This document shows positions 50,127-58,624 of a stretch of 64,000 bases of DNA, piece after piece; position 1 is the first letter of the stretch; the number at the start of each line of letters is the position of its first letter. The notes under the pieces are model-generated. The model was not told where the DNA came from. It searched no databases and saw nothing but the letters and a program-made list of their open reading frames with translations. A program made the position numbers and the translations under genes. Source of the stretch: Paracoccus pantotrophus (GTDB taxonomy: Bacteria; Pseudomonadota; Alphaproteobacteria; Rhodobacterales; Rhodobacteraceae); contig NZ_CP044426.1 of NCBI RefSeq assembly GCF_008824185.1, forward strand, positions 310,001 through 374,000, written 5' to 3'.

Positions 50127-52688
50127 ATGACCGCGCTGACAGATCCAGGTGCCATCGTCGAAATCACCCCCTCGGCGGGGATCCAGACCGCGCGCCATGG
50201 CTGGCGCGCGAAATGCCTGCAACGCCTGATCCGCATGGAACTGCCGGTGCCGACCAGCTTCGCGCTGTCGGCCGAGGCGGTGCGCGCCATCGCCGCCGGC
50301 CAGATGCCAGACCGCGCGCGCCTGGCCGCCATCATGGAACGCGCCGACGGGCTGGTCAGCGTGCGGCCCTCGGCGATGAACCCGGCCTGGGGCGGGCCGG
50401 GCACGGTGCTGAACGTGGGCATCAACCACGAATGCCACGCCCGGCTGGTGAAAAGCCGCGGCAAGGCGGCGGCGGATGCGATCTACCTGGGCTTCGTGCA
50501 ATCCTATGCCATCCATGTCGCGCGGCTCGACCCCGACATGTTCTCGGACAGCGAGGGCGGGCTTGCCGCCGCCCTGCGCGCCTATGAGGACGAGACGGAC
50601 GAGGAATTTCCCCAGGATCCGACGCGCCAGCTGGCCGAGGTGCTGCGTAGCATGGCGCGGGCCTGGGACGGGCCGACCGCGCGGCTCCTGCGCCAAGCCA
50701 AGGGGGCGCCGGCCCTCGCGCCGCTGGGGCTGGTGGTGCAGGACATGGCGCTGGCCATCGGGCCGGGCGTCACCGGTTCGGGCACCATCCAGTTCGTCGA
50801 CAGCGTGACCGGCACGCCGCGCATCACCGGCCGGTTCCGCGGCCAGACCCAGGGCCGCTCCAAGGGCAAGGGGGCCGAGACGCTCTACCTGACCCGCGAC
50901 CCGCGCGGCCCCTCGCTCGAGGAAGCCGCGCCCGAGGTCTTTGCCGACCTGGTCCGCTTTGGCGTCGCCGCCCGCGAACGCCTGCGCGAGGAGATGCAGA
51001 TCGAATTCGTCGTCTCGGACAGCCGGCTGGCGATCATCGACGCGGTGCGGGTCAGCCGCAGTTCGCGGGCCAGCGTGCGCATCGCCGTGTCGCTGGCCCG
51101 CGACGGCATCATCCCGGCCGAGGAGGCGGTGATGCGGGTCGAGCCGCGGGCGCTGTCGGACCTCTTGCACCACCAGGTCGACCCGCGCGCGCCCCGCGAC
51201 GTGATCGCCCGCGGCATCAATGCCAGCCCCGGCGCCGCCACCGGCCGCATCGTCTTTACCGCCGCCGCCGCCCAGGCCGCCGAGGCGCGGGGCGAGCGCT
51301 GCGTGCTGGTGCGCCGCGAAACCGTGCCCGAGGACATCCGCGGCATGCATGCTGCCGTCGCCGTCTTGACCGAGCGCGGCGGCATGACCAGCCACGCGGC
51401 GGTGATCGCCCGCGGCATCGGCCTGCCCTGCATCGTCGGTGCCAGCGGCATCGCCATCGACACGCGCGCCCGCACCATGCTGGTCGGCGGCCGATTGTTC
51501 CACGAGGGCGAGGAGATCACCATCGACGGCACCTCGGGCGAGGTGCTGGCCGGCGCCGCCGAGATGCTGGAGCCGGCGTTGGACGACAGCTTCACCCAGC
51601 TGCTCGAATGGGCCGATGCGCATTGCCGCATCAGGATCCGCGCCAATGCCGACACGCCCGAGGACGCCCGCACCGCCCGCAGGTTCAACGCCCAGGGCAT
51701 CGGGCTGTGCCGCACCGAGCACATGTTCTTCGACGACGAGCGCCTGCCGGCCATGCGCGAGATGATCTTCGCCGGCAAGCCCGAGGACCGCCGCCTGTCG
51801 CTGGAGCGGCTCCTGCCCATGCAGCGCAGCGATTTCGCGGCGCTGTTCGAGATCATGGCCGGGCTGCCGGTCACCATCCGCCTGTTCGACCCGCCGCTGC
51901 ACGAATTTTTGCCACATGACCGCGAGGGGATGCGGGAACTGGCCGAATCGCTGGACCTGCCCTTGTCGGACGTGACCCGCCGGGTCGAGGCGCTGTCCGA
52001 GTTCAACCCGATGCTGGGCATGCGCGGCGTCCGGCTGGGCATCACCGTGCCCGAGATCTATGACATGCAGGCCCGCGCCATCTTCGAGGCCACCATCGAG
52101 GCCAGCCATAACGGCGACCCGGTGGTGCCCGAGATCATGATCCCGCTGGTTTCCGCCCGGCGCGAGGTCGAACTGGTCAAGACCCGCATCGACGCGGTCG
52201 CCGCCGCCGTCCGCAACGAGACGCGCAAGGATTTCACCTATCGGCTGGGCGTCATGGTCGAGACGCCGCGCGCCGCGCTGCGCGCCGGCGACATCGCCGA
52301 GCATTCCTCCTTCTTGTCCTTTGGCACCAACGACTTGACGCAGATGACCTATGGGCTGTCGCGCGACGATGCCGGCCGCTTCATGGGCACCTATGTCAAC
52401 CAGGGCGTCTATTCCGAGGATCCGTTCCACATCCTCGACCGCGACGGCGTGGGCGAGCTTGTTGCCATCGGCACCGAGCGCGCCCGCAGCCACAAGCCCG
52501 ACATCACCATTTCGGTCTGCGGCGAACATGGCGGCAACCCGGAATCCATCGCCTTCTGCCTGCGGGCGGGGGTGAACTATGTCTCCTGCTCGCCCTTCCG
52601 GGTGCCGGTGGCGCGGCTCGCCGCGGCGCAGGAATCGATTCTCATGGGCCGGGAAGCGGCGGAATCGACGGCCGGGGCCGAGTCCTAG
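50127..52688 (+). CDS. Pyruvate phosphate dikinase-like protein with a degenerate ATP-grasp half
   Basis: An 853-residue PEP-utilising enzyme (PPDK is about 875). The phosphohistidine domain is intact with H423 (ERGGMTSHAAVIARG), and the PEP/pyruvate barrel carries GLCRTEHMFF, MVETPRAAL and the acid/base C798 (CGEHGG). The N-terminal ATP-grasp half is shorter and altered: the GGKG lysine loop is missing and RSGA is replaced by RPSAMNPAWGG. The spacing H423-C798 equals that of true PPDK, so loss is confined to the N-terminal part. ATP-dependent activity is therefore doubtful. The position after glyS fits Rhodobacterales. Confidence 0.85.
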   Translation: MTALTDPGAIVEITPSAGIQTARHGWRAKCLQRLIRMELPVPTSFALSAEAVRAIAAGQMPDRARLAAIMERADGLVSVRPSAMNPAWGGPGTVLNVGINHECHARLVKSRGKAAADAIYLGFVQSYAIHVARLDPDMFSDSEGGLAAALRAYEDETDEEFPQDPTRQLAEVLRSMARAWDGPTARLLRQAKGAPALAPLGLVVQDMALAIGPGVTGSGTIQFVDSVTGTPRITGRFRGQTQGRSKGKGAETLYLTRDPRGPSLEEAAPEVFADLVRFGVAARERLREEMQIEFVVSDSRLAIIDAVRVSRSSRASVRIAVSLARDGIIPAEEAVMRVEPRALSDLLHHQVDPRAPRDVIARGINASPGAATGRIVFTAAAAQAAEARGERCVLVRRETVPEDIRGMHAAVAVLTERGGMTSHAAVIARGIGLPCIVGASGIAIDTRARTMLVGGRLFHEGEEITIDGTSGEVLAGAAEMLEPALDDSFTQLLEWADAHCRIRIRANADTPEDARTARRFNAQGIGLCRTEHMFFDDERLPAMREMIFAGKPEDRRLSLERLLPMQRSDFAALFEIMAGLPVTIRLFDPPLHEFLPHDREGMRELAESLDLPLSDVTRRVEALSEFNPMLGMRGVRLGITVPEIYDMQARAIFEATIEASHNGDPVVPEIMIPLVSARREVELVKTRIDAVAAAVRNETRKDFTYRLGVMVETPRAALRAGDIAEHSSFLSFGTNDLTQMTYGLSRDDAGRFMGTYVNQGVYSEDPFHILDRDGVGELVAIGTERARSHKPDITISVCGEHGGNPESIAFCLRAGVNYVSCSPFRVPVARLAAAQESILMGREAAESTAGAES

Positions 52689-52719
52689 GACCAGCCGGTT
52701 TTGGCCGGAATCTGCCCGT

Positions 52720-52744
52720 CCGCCGATTTTCCGTCGGCGGGTTT
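52720..52744 (+). terminator. Terminator after the PPDK-like gene
   Basis: Stem CCGCCGA / TCGGCGG with loop TTTTCCG, then GTTT, 32 bases after the stop. Confidence 0.6.
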
Positions 52745-52757
52745 CCGCCAAAATCGT

Positions 52758-52771
52758 TTGATTTCAATCGA
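52758..52771. promoter_or_regulatory. FNR/NNR-like box upstream of the cell wall hydrolase
   Basis: TTGAT-TTCA-ATCGA matches the FNR-family consensus TTGAT-N4-ATCAA at nine of ten positions. It lies 145 bases before the ATG at 52916, which is rather far for direct activation. Paracoccus-type bacteria use several such regulators. It may be a chance match. Confidence 0.25.
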
Positions 52772-52915
52772 ATCGCGTCACTCACGTGCATGTGGGCTGG
52801 ATCGGTCCGCCCTGTTTCGGGCCTTTAACGCCAGACCGCCGCCTCCGGGGCGACCTCGGGGCGGACCTTCCGACGAACCAGACCGGGCCGGGCCCGGACC
52901 GAAAACAGGACCAAC

Positions 52916-53452
52916 ATGTCGATTAGCAAGTCATGGCTGGCGCGCGTTTCCGTGTGTGTGGCTGTCGCCCTTTCCCCTGTCGCAACCACTCCGGCCATGG
53001 CCGATGGCAAGCATCAGGTCGCCTATGAAACCAAGGCCGGCCGCGCGCGCCAGGCGACCGTGAAGATCGATCCCGCCGATCTGCAATGCCTGTCCGAGGC
53101 GCTATATTTCGAGGCCCGCGGCGAAGGCGTGCAGGGCCAGCAGGCCGTGGCCGAGGTGATCCTGAACCGCGTCGATCACCCGCGTTTTCCCCAGACCGTC
53201 TGCGGCGTGGTGAACCAGCGCGGCCAGTTCACCTATAACAAGAACGCCCGCATCCGCGAAAAAGGCACCTATGCCAGGGTGCAAAAGGTGGCCATGGCGG
53301 CCCTGGCCGGCGCGCCGCGCACCCTGACCAACGGCGCGACCTATTTCCACGCCCGCGGCGTGAACCCCTCCTGGTCCAAGCGGTTTGAGCGCACGATCCG
53401 AATCGGCAGCCATACCTTCTACCGTTCGGACCGCCGGCTGGCCTCGAACTGA
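52916..53452 (+). CDS. Cell wall hydrolase (SleB/Hydrolase_2 family)
   Basis: A secreted peptidoglycan hydrolase, 178 residues. A signal peptide of about 29 residues ends at PAMA-DGKH. The SleB domain runs from about 55 to the C terminus: LSEALYFEARGEGVQGQQAV has the catalytic Glu of the lysozyme-like fold, and VCGVVNQRGQFTYN and TYFHARGVNPSW are family blocks. In non-sporulating bacteria these act in wall remodelling. AACAGGACCAAC precedes the ATG. Confidence 0.9.
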   Translation: MSISKSWLARVSVCVAVALSPVATTPAMADGKHQVAYETKAGRARQATVKIDPADLQCLSEALYFEARGEGVQGQQAVAEVILNRVDHPRFPQTVCGVVNQRGQFTYNKNARIREKGTYARVQKVAMAALAGAPRTLTNGATYFHARGVNPSWSKRFERTIRIGSHTFYRSDRRLASN

Positions 53453-53543
53453 GGCGGCGCCCCGAGGCGGCGTCGCAAATCTGCTGCCCGATGCGCGGCC
53501 CTGTCCCTTGCGGCGGGGCCGTTTTCCTGAAAACACGGGTGGC

Positions 53544-54326
53544 ATGGACCAGCCTGACCGTATCCACCTGCGCGACTACATCCTTTCGGCCGAGATCGGC
53601 GCGTTCCAGACCGAACGCGGCCAGCCGCAGCGGCTGCGCTTCAACATCGACGTGGAACTGGCGAGCCATGTCGTCGGCGTGAATGACGAGGTGGACAGGA
53701 TCCTGTCCTATGACATCCTGACCGGCGCGGTTGCGGCGGGGCTGGCGGATCGCCGCTATGACCTGCTCGAGACGCTGGCCGAAAAGATCGCCGCGCAGAT
53801 CCTGGCGCATCCGCGCGCCGCGCAGGTCTCGGTCACGGTCGAGAAGCTGGACCGCATCCCCGGGGCGCTGGGGGTGACGCTGGTGCGCCGCCAGGCGCGG
53901 GTCGAGGCCGACCCGGTCCGGGCGCCGATCCGGGTGATCTTTCACGGCCGCGACCTGGCGCTGCCCGACGGCGCGGTGGCGCTGGTCCCGGACGCGCCGG
54001 GGCTGCCGCTGCCGCAGGGCGGCAACCTGCGCGAGGTCGAGCTGCTGGCGCTGGACCAGGCCGCCTGGGCGCTGGCCGGCCATCTGGGGCTGACCGTGGC
54101 CGACAGCCGCACCGAGCTGGACTGGGCCGCGACCGAGGGCCGCGCCGTGGTCTGGGCGCCCGCGCGCATGGTGCGCGACGTGGCCGGGCTGGCGGCCGAG
54201 CCGCAGGCGCTGGCGCTGTGGCTGGCCGAGCGGCTGGGGGCGAGCCGGCTCGACTGGGCGCTGCCCGAGGGTGCGCCCGAGCCGGCTGTACCGACGGGTT
54301 TCTGCATTCCGACCGCACGGCTTTGA
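53544..54326 (+). CDS. folB: Dihydroneopterin aldolase with a C-terminal extension
   Basis: Cleaves dihydroneopterin to 6-hydroxymethyl-dihydropterin in folate synthesis. The first 120 of 260 residues form a normal FolB domain (MDQPDRIHLRDYILSAEIGA; LLETLAEKIAAQIL; VTVEKLDRIPGALGVTL). The remaining 140 residues are an Ala/Leu-rich domain that I cannot assign; ordinary FolB lacks it. It is followed by folP after 45 bases and glmM, an operon linking folate and amino sugar metabolism. Confidence 0.85.
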   Translation: MDQPDRIHLRDYILSAEIGAFQTERGQPQRLRFNIDVELASHVVGVNDEVDRILSYDILTGAVAAGLADRRYDLLETLAEKIAAQILAHPRAAQVSVTVEKLDRIPGALGVTLVRRQARVEADPVRAPIRVIFHGRDLALPDGAVALVPDAPGLPLPQGGNLREVELLALDQAAWALAGHLGLTVADSRTELDWAATEGRAVVWAPARMVRDVAGLAAEPQALALWLAERLGASRLDWALPEGAPEPAVPTGFCIPTARL

Positions 54327-54371
54327 TCTTCGTGCTTGAATCGGCCGCGCACCGGCGTAGAGACGCGAAGC

Positions 54372-55343
54372 ATGACCGATTACTATCGCCCGATTCCCTG
54401 TGAGACGGGCCGCTGGCAGCTTGCCGGCGGCTGGGTGCGCTTTTCGCAATGCGAGCTTTTGCGCCGCGGCGAGGCGCCGCGCGTGGTGGACGGCGCCCCC
54501 GATGCGGTGCTGGCGGCGCTGACCGCGCCCCGCGCGCCGCTGCTGGGCCTGTCACTGGACAGGCCGCGCATCATGGGCATCGTCAATACCACGCCCGACA
54601 GCTTTTCGGACGGCGGCGCCTATGACGGGGCCGAGCAGGCGCGGCTGTTGGCCGCACAGGGGGCCGAGATCCTGGACATCGGCGGCGAATCGACCCGGCC
54701 CGGCGCGCGCGAGGTGCCCGCGGCCGAGGAAATCGCCCGCGTGACCTCCGCCATCGCCGCGGGCCGCGGGCTGGCGGCGGTCTCGGTCGATACCCGCAAG
54801 GCCGAGGTGGCGCGGGCCGCCGTCGCGGCGGGGGCGGGGCTGGTCAACGATGTCTCGGGCTTCGACTTCGACCCGGCCATGGCCGGGACGGTGGCCGCGG
54901 CGGGCGTGCCGGTCTGCCTGATGCACGCCCAGGGCATCCCCGAGACCATGCAGGACAACCCGACCTATGGCGACGTGCTGCTGGATGTCTATGACGCGCT
55001 GGCCGAGCGCATTGCGCGTGCCGAGGCGGCGGGCATCGCCCGCGACAGGATCGTGATCGATCCGGGCATTGGTTTCGGCAAGACGCAGGCGCATAATCTG
55101 GCCATTCTGCGGCGGATCTCGGTCTATCACGGGCTGGGCTGTGCCGTGCTGCTGGGGGTGTCGCGCAAGCGGTTCATCGGCAGCATCGGCGGGGCCGAAC
55201 GGCCGGCGGACCGGGCGGCGGGCACGCTGGCGGTGACGCTTTCCGGGGTCGCGCAGGGCATACAGATCCACCGCGTCCATGACGTGGCGGAAACACGGCA
55301 GGGCCTCGCCCTCTGGCGGGCCGTGACCACAGAAACGAATTGA
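54372..55343 (+). CDS. folP: Dihydropteroate synthase
   Basis: Joins p-aminobenzoate to the pterin diphosphate; the target of sulfonamides. It has 323 residues with an extra 65 at the N terminus before the TIM barrel. The motifs GIVNTTPDSFSDGG, DIGGESTRPGA, LVNDVSGFDFD and the C-terminal IQIHRVHDVAET are clear. It is followed by glmM after ten bases; folP-glmM adjacency is widespread. Confidence 0.95.
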   Translation: MTDYYRPIPCETGRWQLAGGWVRFSQCELLRRGEAPRVVDGAPDAVLAALTAPRAPLLGLSLDRPRIMGIVNTTPDSFSDGGAYDGAEQARLLAAQGAEILDIGGESTRPGAREVPAAEEIARVTSAIAAGRGLAAVSVDTRKAEVARAAVAAGAGLVNDVSGFDFDPAMAGTVAAAGVPVCLMHAQGIPETMQDNPTYGDVLLDVYDALAERIARAEAAGIARDRIVIDPGIGFGKTQAHNLAILRRISVYHGLGCAVLLGVSRKRFIGSIGGAERPADRAAGTLAVTLSGVAQGIQIHRVHDVAETRQGLALWRAVTTETN

Positions 55344-55353
55344 GCGGGGCAAG

Positions 55354-56697
55354 ATGAGCAGGAAACTTTTCGGCACCGACGGCGTCAGGGGCCGTGCCAA
55401 TACCCACCCGATGACGGCCGAGATGGCGCTGCGCCTGGGCGCCGCCGCCGGCCGCTATTTCCGCCGCAACGGCGAGGACCACCATCGCGTCGTGATCGGC
55501 AAGGACACGCGCCTGTCGGGCTATATGCTGGAAAACGCGCTGACGGCGGGGCTGACCAGCACCGGCATGAACGTGCTGCTGCTGGGCCCGGTGCCGACGC
55601 CGGCGGTGGGCTACCTGACCCGCTCGATGCGGGCCGATGTGGGCATCATGATCTCGGCCAGCCATAACCCGGCCGCGGACAACGGCATCAAGTTCTTTGG
55701 TCCCGACGGCTTCAAGCTTTCGGACGAGGCCGAGGCCGAGATCGAATCCATCGTGGCGGGCGAGATCGTTCCGGCCCGGCCGCAGAATATCGGCCGCGCC
55801 AAGCGCATCGACGACGGGCGCGGGCGCTATGTCGAATATGCCAAGACCACCTTCCCGGCCGGGCAGCGGCTGGAGGGGCTGAAGGTGGTGGTGGATTGCG
55901 CCAACGGCGCCGCCTATCGCGCCGCGCCGGACGTGCTGTGGGAACTGGGGGCCGAGGTGATCCCGCTGGGGGTTTCCCCGAACGGCCACAACATCAATGA
56001 CGGGCTGGGCTCGACCCATCCCGAGGCCTGCGCCCAGGCGGTGCTGGAACATGGCGCTGACATGGGCATCAGCCTGGACGGCGATGCCGACCGGGTGATG
56101 ATCGTCGATGAAAAGGGCCAGGTGGCGGATGGCGACCAGATCATGGCGCTGCTGGCCGACCGCTGGGCGGCGCAGGGCCGGCTGCGGGGCGGGGCGCTGG
56201 TGGCGACGGTGATGTCGAATCTGGGGCTGGAGCGGTTCCTGCAGGGCCGCGGGCTGCGGCTGGAGCGCACCGCCGTCGGCGACCGCTACGTGGTCGAGCG
56301 GATGCGCGGCGCCGGCTTCAACCTGGGCGGCGAGCAGTCGGGCCATATCGTGATGACCGATTACGCCACCACCGGCGACGGGCTCATTGCCAGCCTGCAA
56401 TTCCTGGCGGCGCTGGCGGATGGCGGCAGGCCGGCCTCGGAACTGGTGGCGCAGTTCGAGCCGGTACCGCAATTGCTGAAGAACGTGCGCTATGCTGCCG
56501 GTGCCGATCCGCTGTCGGTCGATGCGGTCCAGGCCGAGATTGCGCGGGCCGAGGCGCGGCTGAACGGCTGTGGCCGGGTGCTGATCCGCAAGTCCGGCAC
56601 CGAGCCCCTGATCCGCGTCATGGCCGAAGCCGAGGACGAGACCGTGCTGCGCGAGGTGGTCGAGAACATCGTCGCGGCGGTGGAGAAGGCGGCTTGA
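55354..56697 (+). CDS. glmM: Phosphoglucosamine mutase
   Basis: Interconverts glucosamine 6- and 1-phosphate for UDP-GlcNAc, peptidoglycan and LPS. It has 447 residues, normal length. The phosphoserine S103 is in IMISASHNPAADNG, the metal loop is LDGDADR, the sugar loop GEQSGH and the phosphate loop RKSGTEPLIRVM. The gene is preceded by GGGGCAAG and closes the folB-folP-glmM group. Confidence 0.96.
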   Translation: MSRKLFGTDGVRGRANTHPMTAEMALRLGAAAGRYFRRNGEDHHRVVIGKDTRLSGYMLENALTAGLTSTGMNVLLLGPVPTPAVGYLTRSMRADVGIMISASHNPAADNGIKFFGPDGFKLSDEAEAEIESIVAGEIVPARPQNIGRAKRIDDGRGRYVEYAKTTFPAGQRLEGLKVVVDCANGAAYRAAPDVLWELGAEVIPLGVSPNGHNINDGLGSTHPEACAQAVLEHGADMGISLDGDADRVMIVDEKGQVADGDQIMALLADRWAAQGRLRGGALVATVMSNLGLERFLQGRGLRLERTAVGDRYVVERMRGAGFNLGGEQSGHIVMTDYATTGDGLIASLQFLAALADGGRPASELVAQFEPVPQLLKNVRYAAGADPLSVDAVQAEIARAEARLNGCGRVLIRKSGTEPLIRVMAEAEDETVLREVVENIVAAVEKAA

Positions 56698-56729
56698 CCG
56701 CCCTGGGCGCGGCGCCGGTGGCGGGCTTG

Positions 56730-56866
56730 GCAGGAGTATTTAAGAAACGGTGAAACGGGTGCGGGCGTGCCATGCGGGCTTGGCCCGGCGTTTTCACCGT
56801 TTTACAAATACTCATGCGGCGGCGACGCTGGCGTGGTCGCATGGGTATTTGGGGAACAGAGAAGTT
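56730..56866. repeat. Three ATTT-tail repeat copies (g, h, i) in one intergenic gap
   Basis: Copies at 56733-56756 (plus, GGAGTATTTAAGAAACGGTG), 56791-56815 (minus, GAGTATTTGTAAAACGGTGA) and 56838-56863 (plus, GGGTATTTGGGGAACAGAGA) fill the gap between convergent glmM and the FAD monooxygenase gene. Copies g and h face each other, so their transcript could pair over the shared ATTT...GGTGAAA segments. No large hairpins accompany them. Confidence 0.65.
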
Positions 56867-56877
56867 CGGACGCCCGG

Positions 56878-57999
56878 CTAGGGGGTGGTCGGGTCGTGGT
56901 CGTAGAGCCAGGCGAAACGCTCGATCAGCCGGGCGGGGGCGAGGCGCGAGACGGCGCGCAGCCCGGCATGGGCGACCGCGCGGGTCGGGCCGCGCAGGTG
57001 GTAGTTGCGGGCATTGGCATTGGCCGCCTCGACGATGCGCCGGCAGCGCGGCTGGCGCAGGGCCTGGAACCGCGCCAGCGCGGCTTCCTGGTCCGGGCCG
57101 GCATCGAGGCAGGCGGCCAGCACCCAGGCATCCTCGATCGCCATGACCGCGCCTTGCGCCATGAAGGGCAGGGTGGGATGGGCGGCGTCGCCGATCAGCG
57201 CCCGCCGGCCGTCCTGCCAATGTGCGGCGACCGGATGACGGAACAGGCCCCAGATGCCGACATCCTGAACCTGCTCCAGCCATTCCGGCACCGGGCCGCC
57301 GAAGCGGGCGAAGGCGGCGCGCAGCTCGGAGGGCTCGCCGGGGGTGGACCAGCCTTCCTCCTGCCAGTCCGGCCGCTCGACCACGGCGACGAGATTGCGC
57401 TGGCCCTGGCCCAGCGGATAGCTGACCAGGTGCCGGCCCGGTCCCATGAAGACCTGTGCCACCGGCGCGGCATCGGGCTCGGCCGGGATCAGCGCGCGCC
57501 ATGCGGTCTGGCCGGTGAAGAAGGGGGTCTCGGGGCCGTTCAGCGTCGGGCGCAGGCGGCTTTTCACCCCATCCGCGCCGATCAGCAGCGGCACGTCGGG
57601 CAGTTCGGTCACGTCATGGCCCAGCTTGATGCGGGCGCCGGCTTCGCGCGCGGCCTGTTCCAGCAGGGCGACCAGCCGGGCGCGATGCACCAGGCGGAAC
57701 GGATCGCCGGGGCGATGCCGCGCCAGGTCCAGCCGCGCCACCATGCGGCCGGTCGAATCGCGCAGCTCGACCCGCTCGGAGGGCAGCGAGATCGCCCGGA
57801 ACCGCGATTCGAGCCCCAGCGCCGCCAAGACCCGCATGGCATTTGGCGAAATCTGCAAGCCTGCGCCGACCTCGCGCAACGCCCCCGCGCGTTCCAGCAC
57901 CGTGACCTCTGCGCCGCGCTGCGCCAAGGCGCAGGCGGCAGTCAGGCCGGCCACGCCTGCGCCGATGATGGTGACGGGATGATGCTTCAGGCCGGACAT
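56878..57999 (-). CDS. FAD-dependent monooxygenase (salicylate hydroxylase-like)
   Basis: A 373-residue group A flavoprotein monooxygenase. The FAD fingerprint IIGAGVAGLTAACALA, the second-motif GADGVKSRLRP and the ribityl motif IGDAAHPTLPFMAQGA are all present. This group hydroxylates aromatic or quinone-precursor substrates; salicylate hydroxylase and UbiH-like proteins are the nearest patterns, but the substrate is unknown and no aromatic degradation genes are nearby. It follows dksA on the minus strand after a terminator. Confidence 0.88.
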   Translation of the reverse strand: MSGLKHHPVTIIGAGVAGLTAACALAQRGAEVTVLERAGALREVGAGLQISPNAMRVLAALGLESRFRAISLPSERVELRDSTGRMVARLDLARHRPGDPFRLVHRARLVALLEQAAREAGARIKLGHDVTELPDVPLLIGADGVKSRLRPTLNGPETPFFTGQTAWRALIPAEPDAAPVAQVFMGPGRHLVSYPLGQGQRNLVAVVERPDWQEEGWSTPGEPSELRAAFARFGGPVPEWLEQVQDVGIWGLFRHPVAAHWQDGRRALIGDAAHPTLPFMAQGAVMAIEDAWVLAACLDAGPDQEAALARFQALRQPRCRRIVEAANANARNYHLRGPTRAVAHAGLRAVSRLAPARLIERFAWLYDHDPTTP

Positions 58000-58019
58000 G
58001 GCGCCCCTGACTGCGAAAG

Positions 58020-58037
58020 CGGCCCCGAAGGGGCCGG
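58020..58037 (-). terminator. Probable terminator of dksA
   Basis: On the minus strand, GGCCCC-TTC-GGGGCC is followed by GCTTTC, five bases after the dksA stop. The T run is short. Confidence 0.55.
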
Positions 58038-58041
58038 CGGG

Positions 58042-58464
58042 TCAGTCGTCGCGATGCACGCGCTCGCGCCGCTCGTGGCGTTCCTGCGCTTCCAGGGTCA
58101 TGGTGGCGATGGGGCGCGCGTCCAGCCGCTTGAGGCTGATCGGCTCGCCGGTCATCTCGCAATAGCCGTATTCGCCGGTCTCGATGCGGCGCAGCGCCGC
58201 GTCGATCTTGGCCACCAGCTTGCGCTGGCGGTCGCGGGTGCGCAGTTCCAGCGAGCGGTCGGTTTCCTCGGAGGCGCGGTCGGCCAGATCGGGCACGTTG
58301 CGGGCGCTGTCCTGAAGACCTTCCAGCGTTTCCGCGGATTGGTCCAGAAGTTCCTGCTTCCATGCGATCAGCTTGCGGCGGAAATATTCGAGTTGCCGTT
58401 CATTCATGAAAGGTTCGTCTTCGGCGGGGCGATAATCTTCGGGCAGAAAGGTCTGGGCTTTCAT
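58042..58464 (-). CDS. dksA: RNA polymerase-binding transcription factor DksA, single-Cys type
   Basis: Binds the RNA polymerase secondary channel and works with ppGpp in the stringent response. It has 140 residues: an N-terminal coiled coil, the tip region DLADRASEETDRSLELRTRDR with the acidic residues needed for function, and a C-terminal globular domain. Only one cysteine of the usual four remains (C102 in YCEMTG), so no standard zinc finger can form. Non-canonical DksA proteins of this kind are known in Rhodobacter. It is divergent from the MoxR gene. Confidence 0.93.
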   Translation of the reverse strand: MKAQTFLPEDYRPAEDEPFMNERQLEYFRRKLIAWKQELLDQSAETLEGLQDSARNVPDLADRASEETDRSLELRTRDRQRKLVAKIDAALRRIETGEYGYCEMTGEPISLKRLDARPIATMTLEAQERHERRERVHRDD

Positions 58465-58624
58465 CGTTCCTCCGGGAGCCGGGCGACTGGATGCCCGATC
58501 CTTGGCGCCCGCATAAAGTATGGCAGACCAATTGTCACTAGGCCATTCCGACAGGTCGGGCCTGCGGCTTGCGAAGCGGGCGGGCGCTGGCTAGGGTCGC
58601 GCAGATTGCGCAAAGGACAGGCGA

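Noticed and set aside
49623..52751. A 1042-codon open frame on the minus strand opposite the PPDK-like gene
   Set aside because: The opposite strand carries PPDK motifs throughout; the long frame is a codon-bias artefact, rich in His, Arg and Gly.
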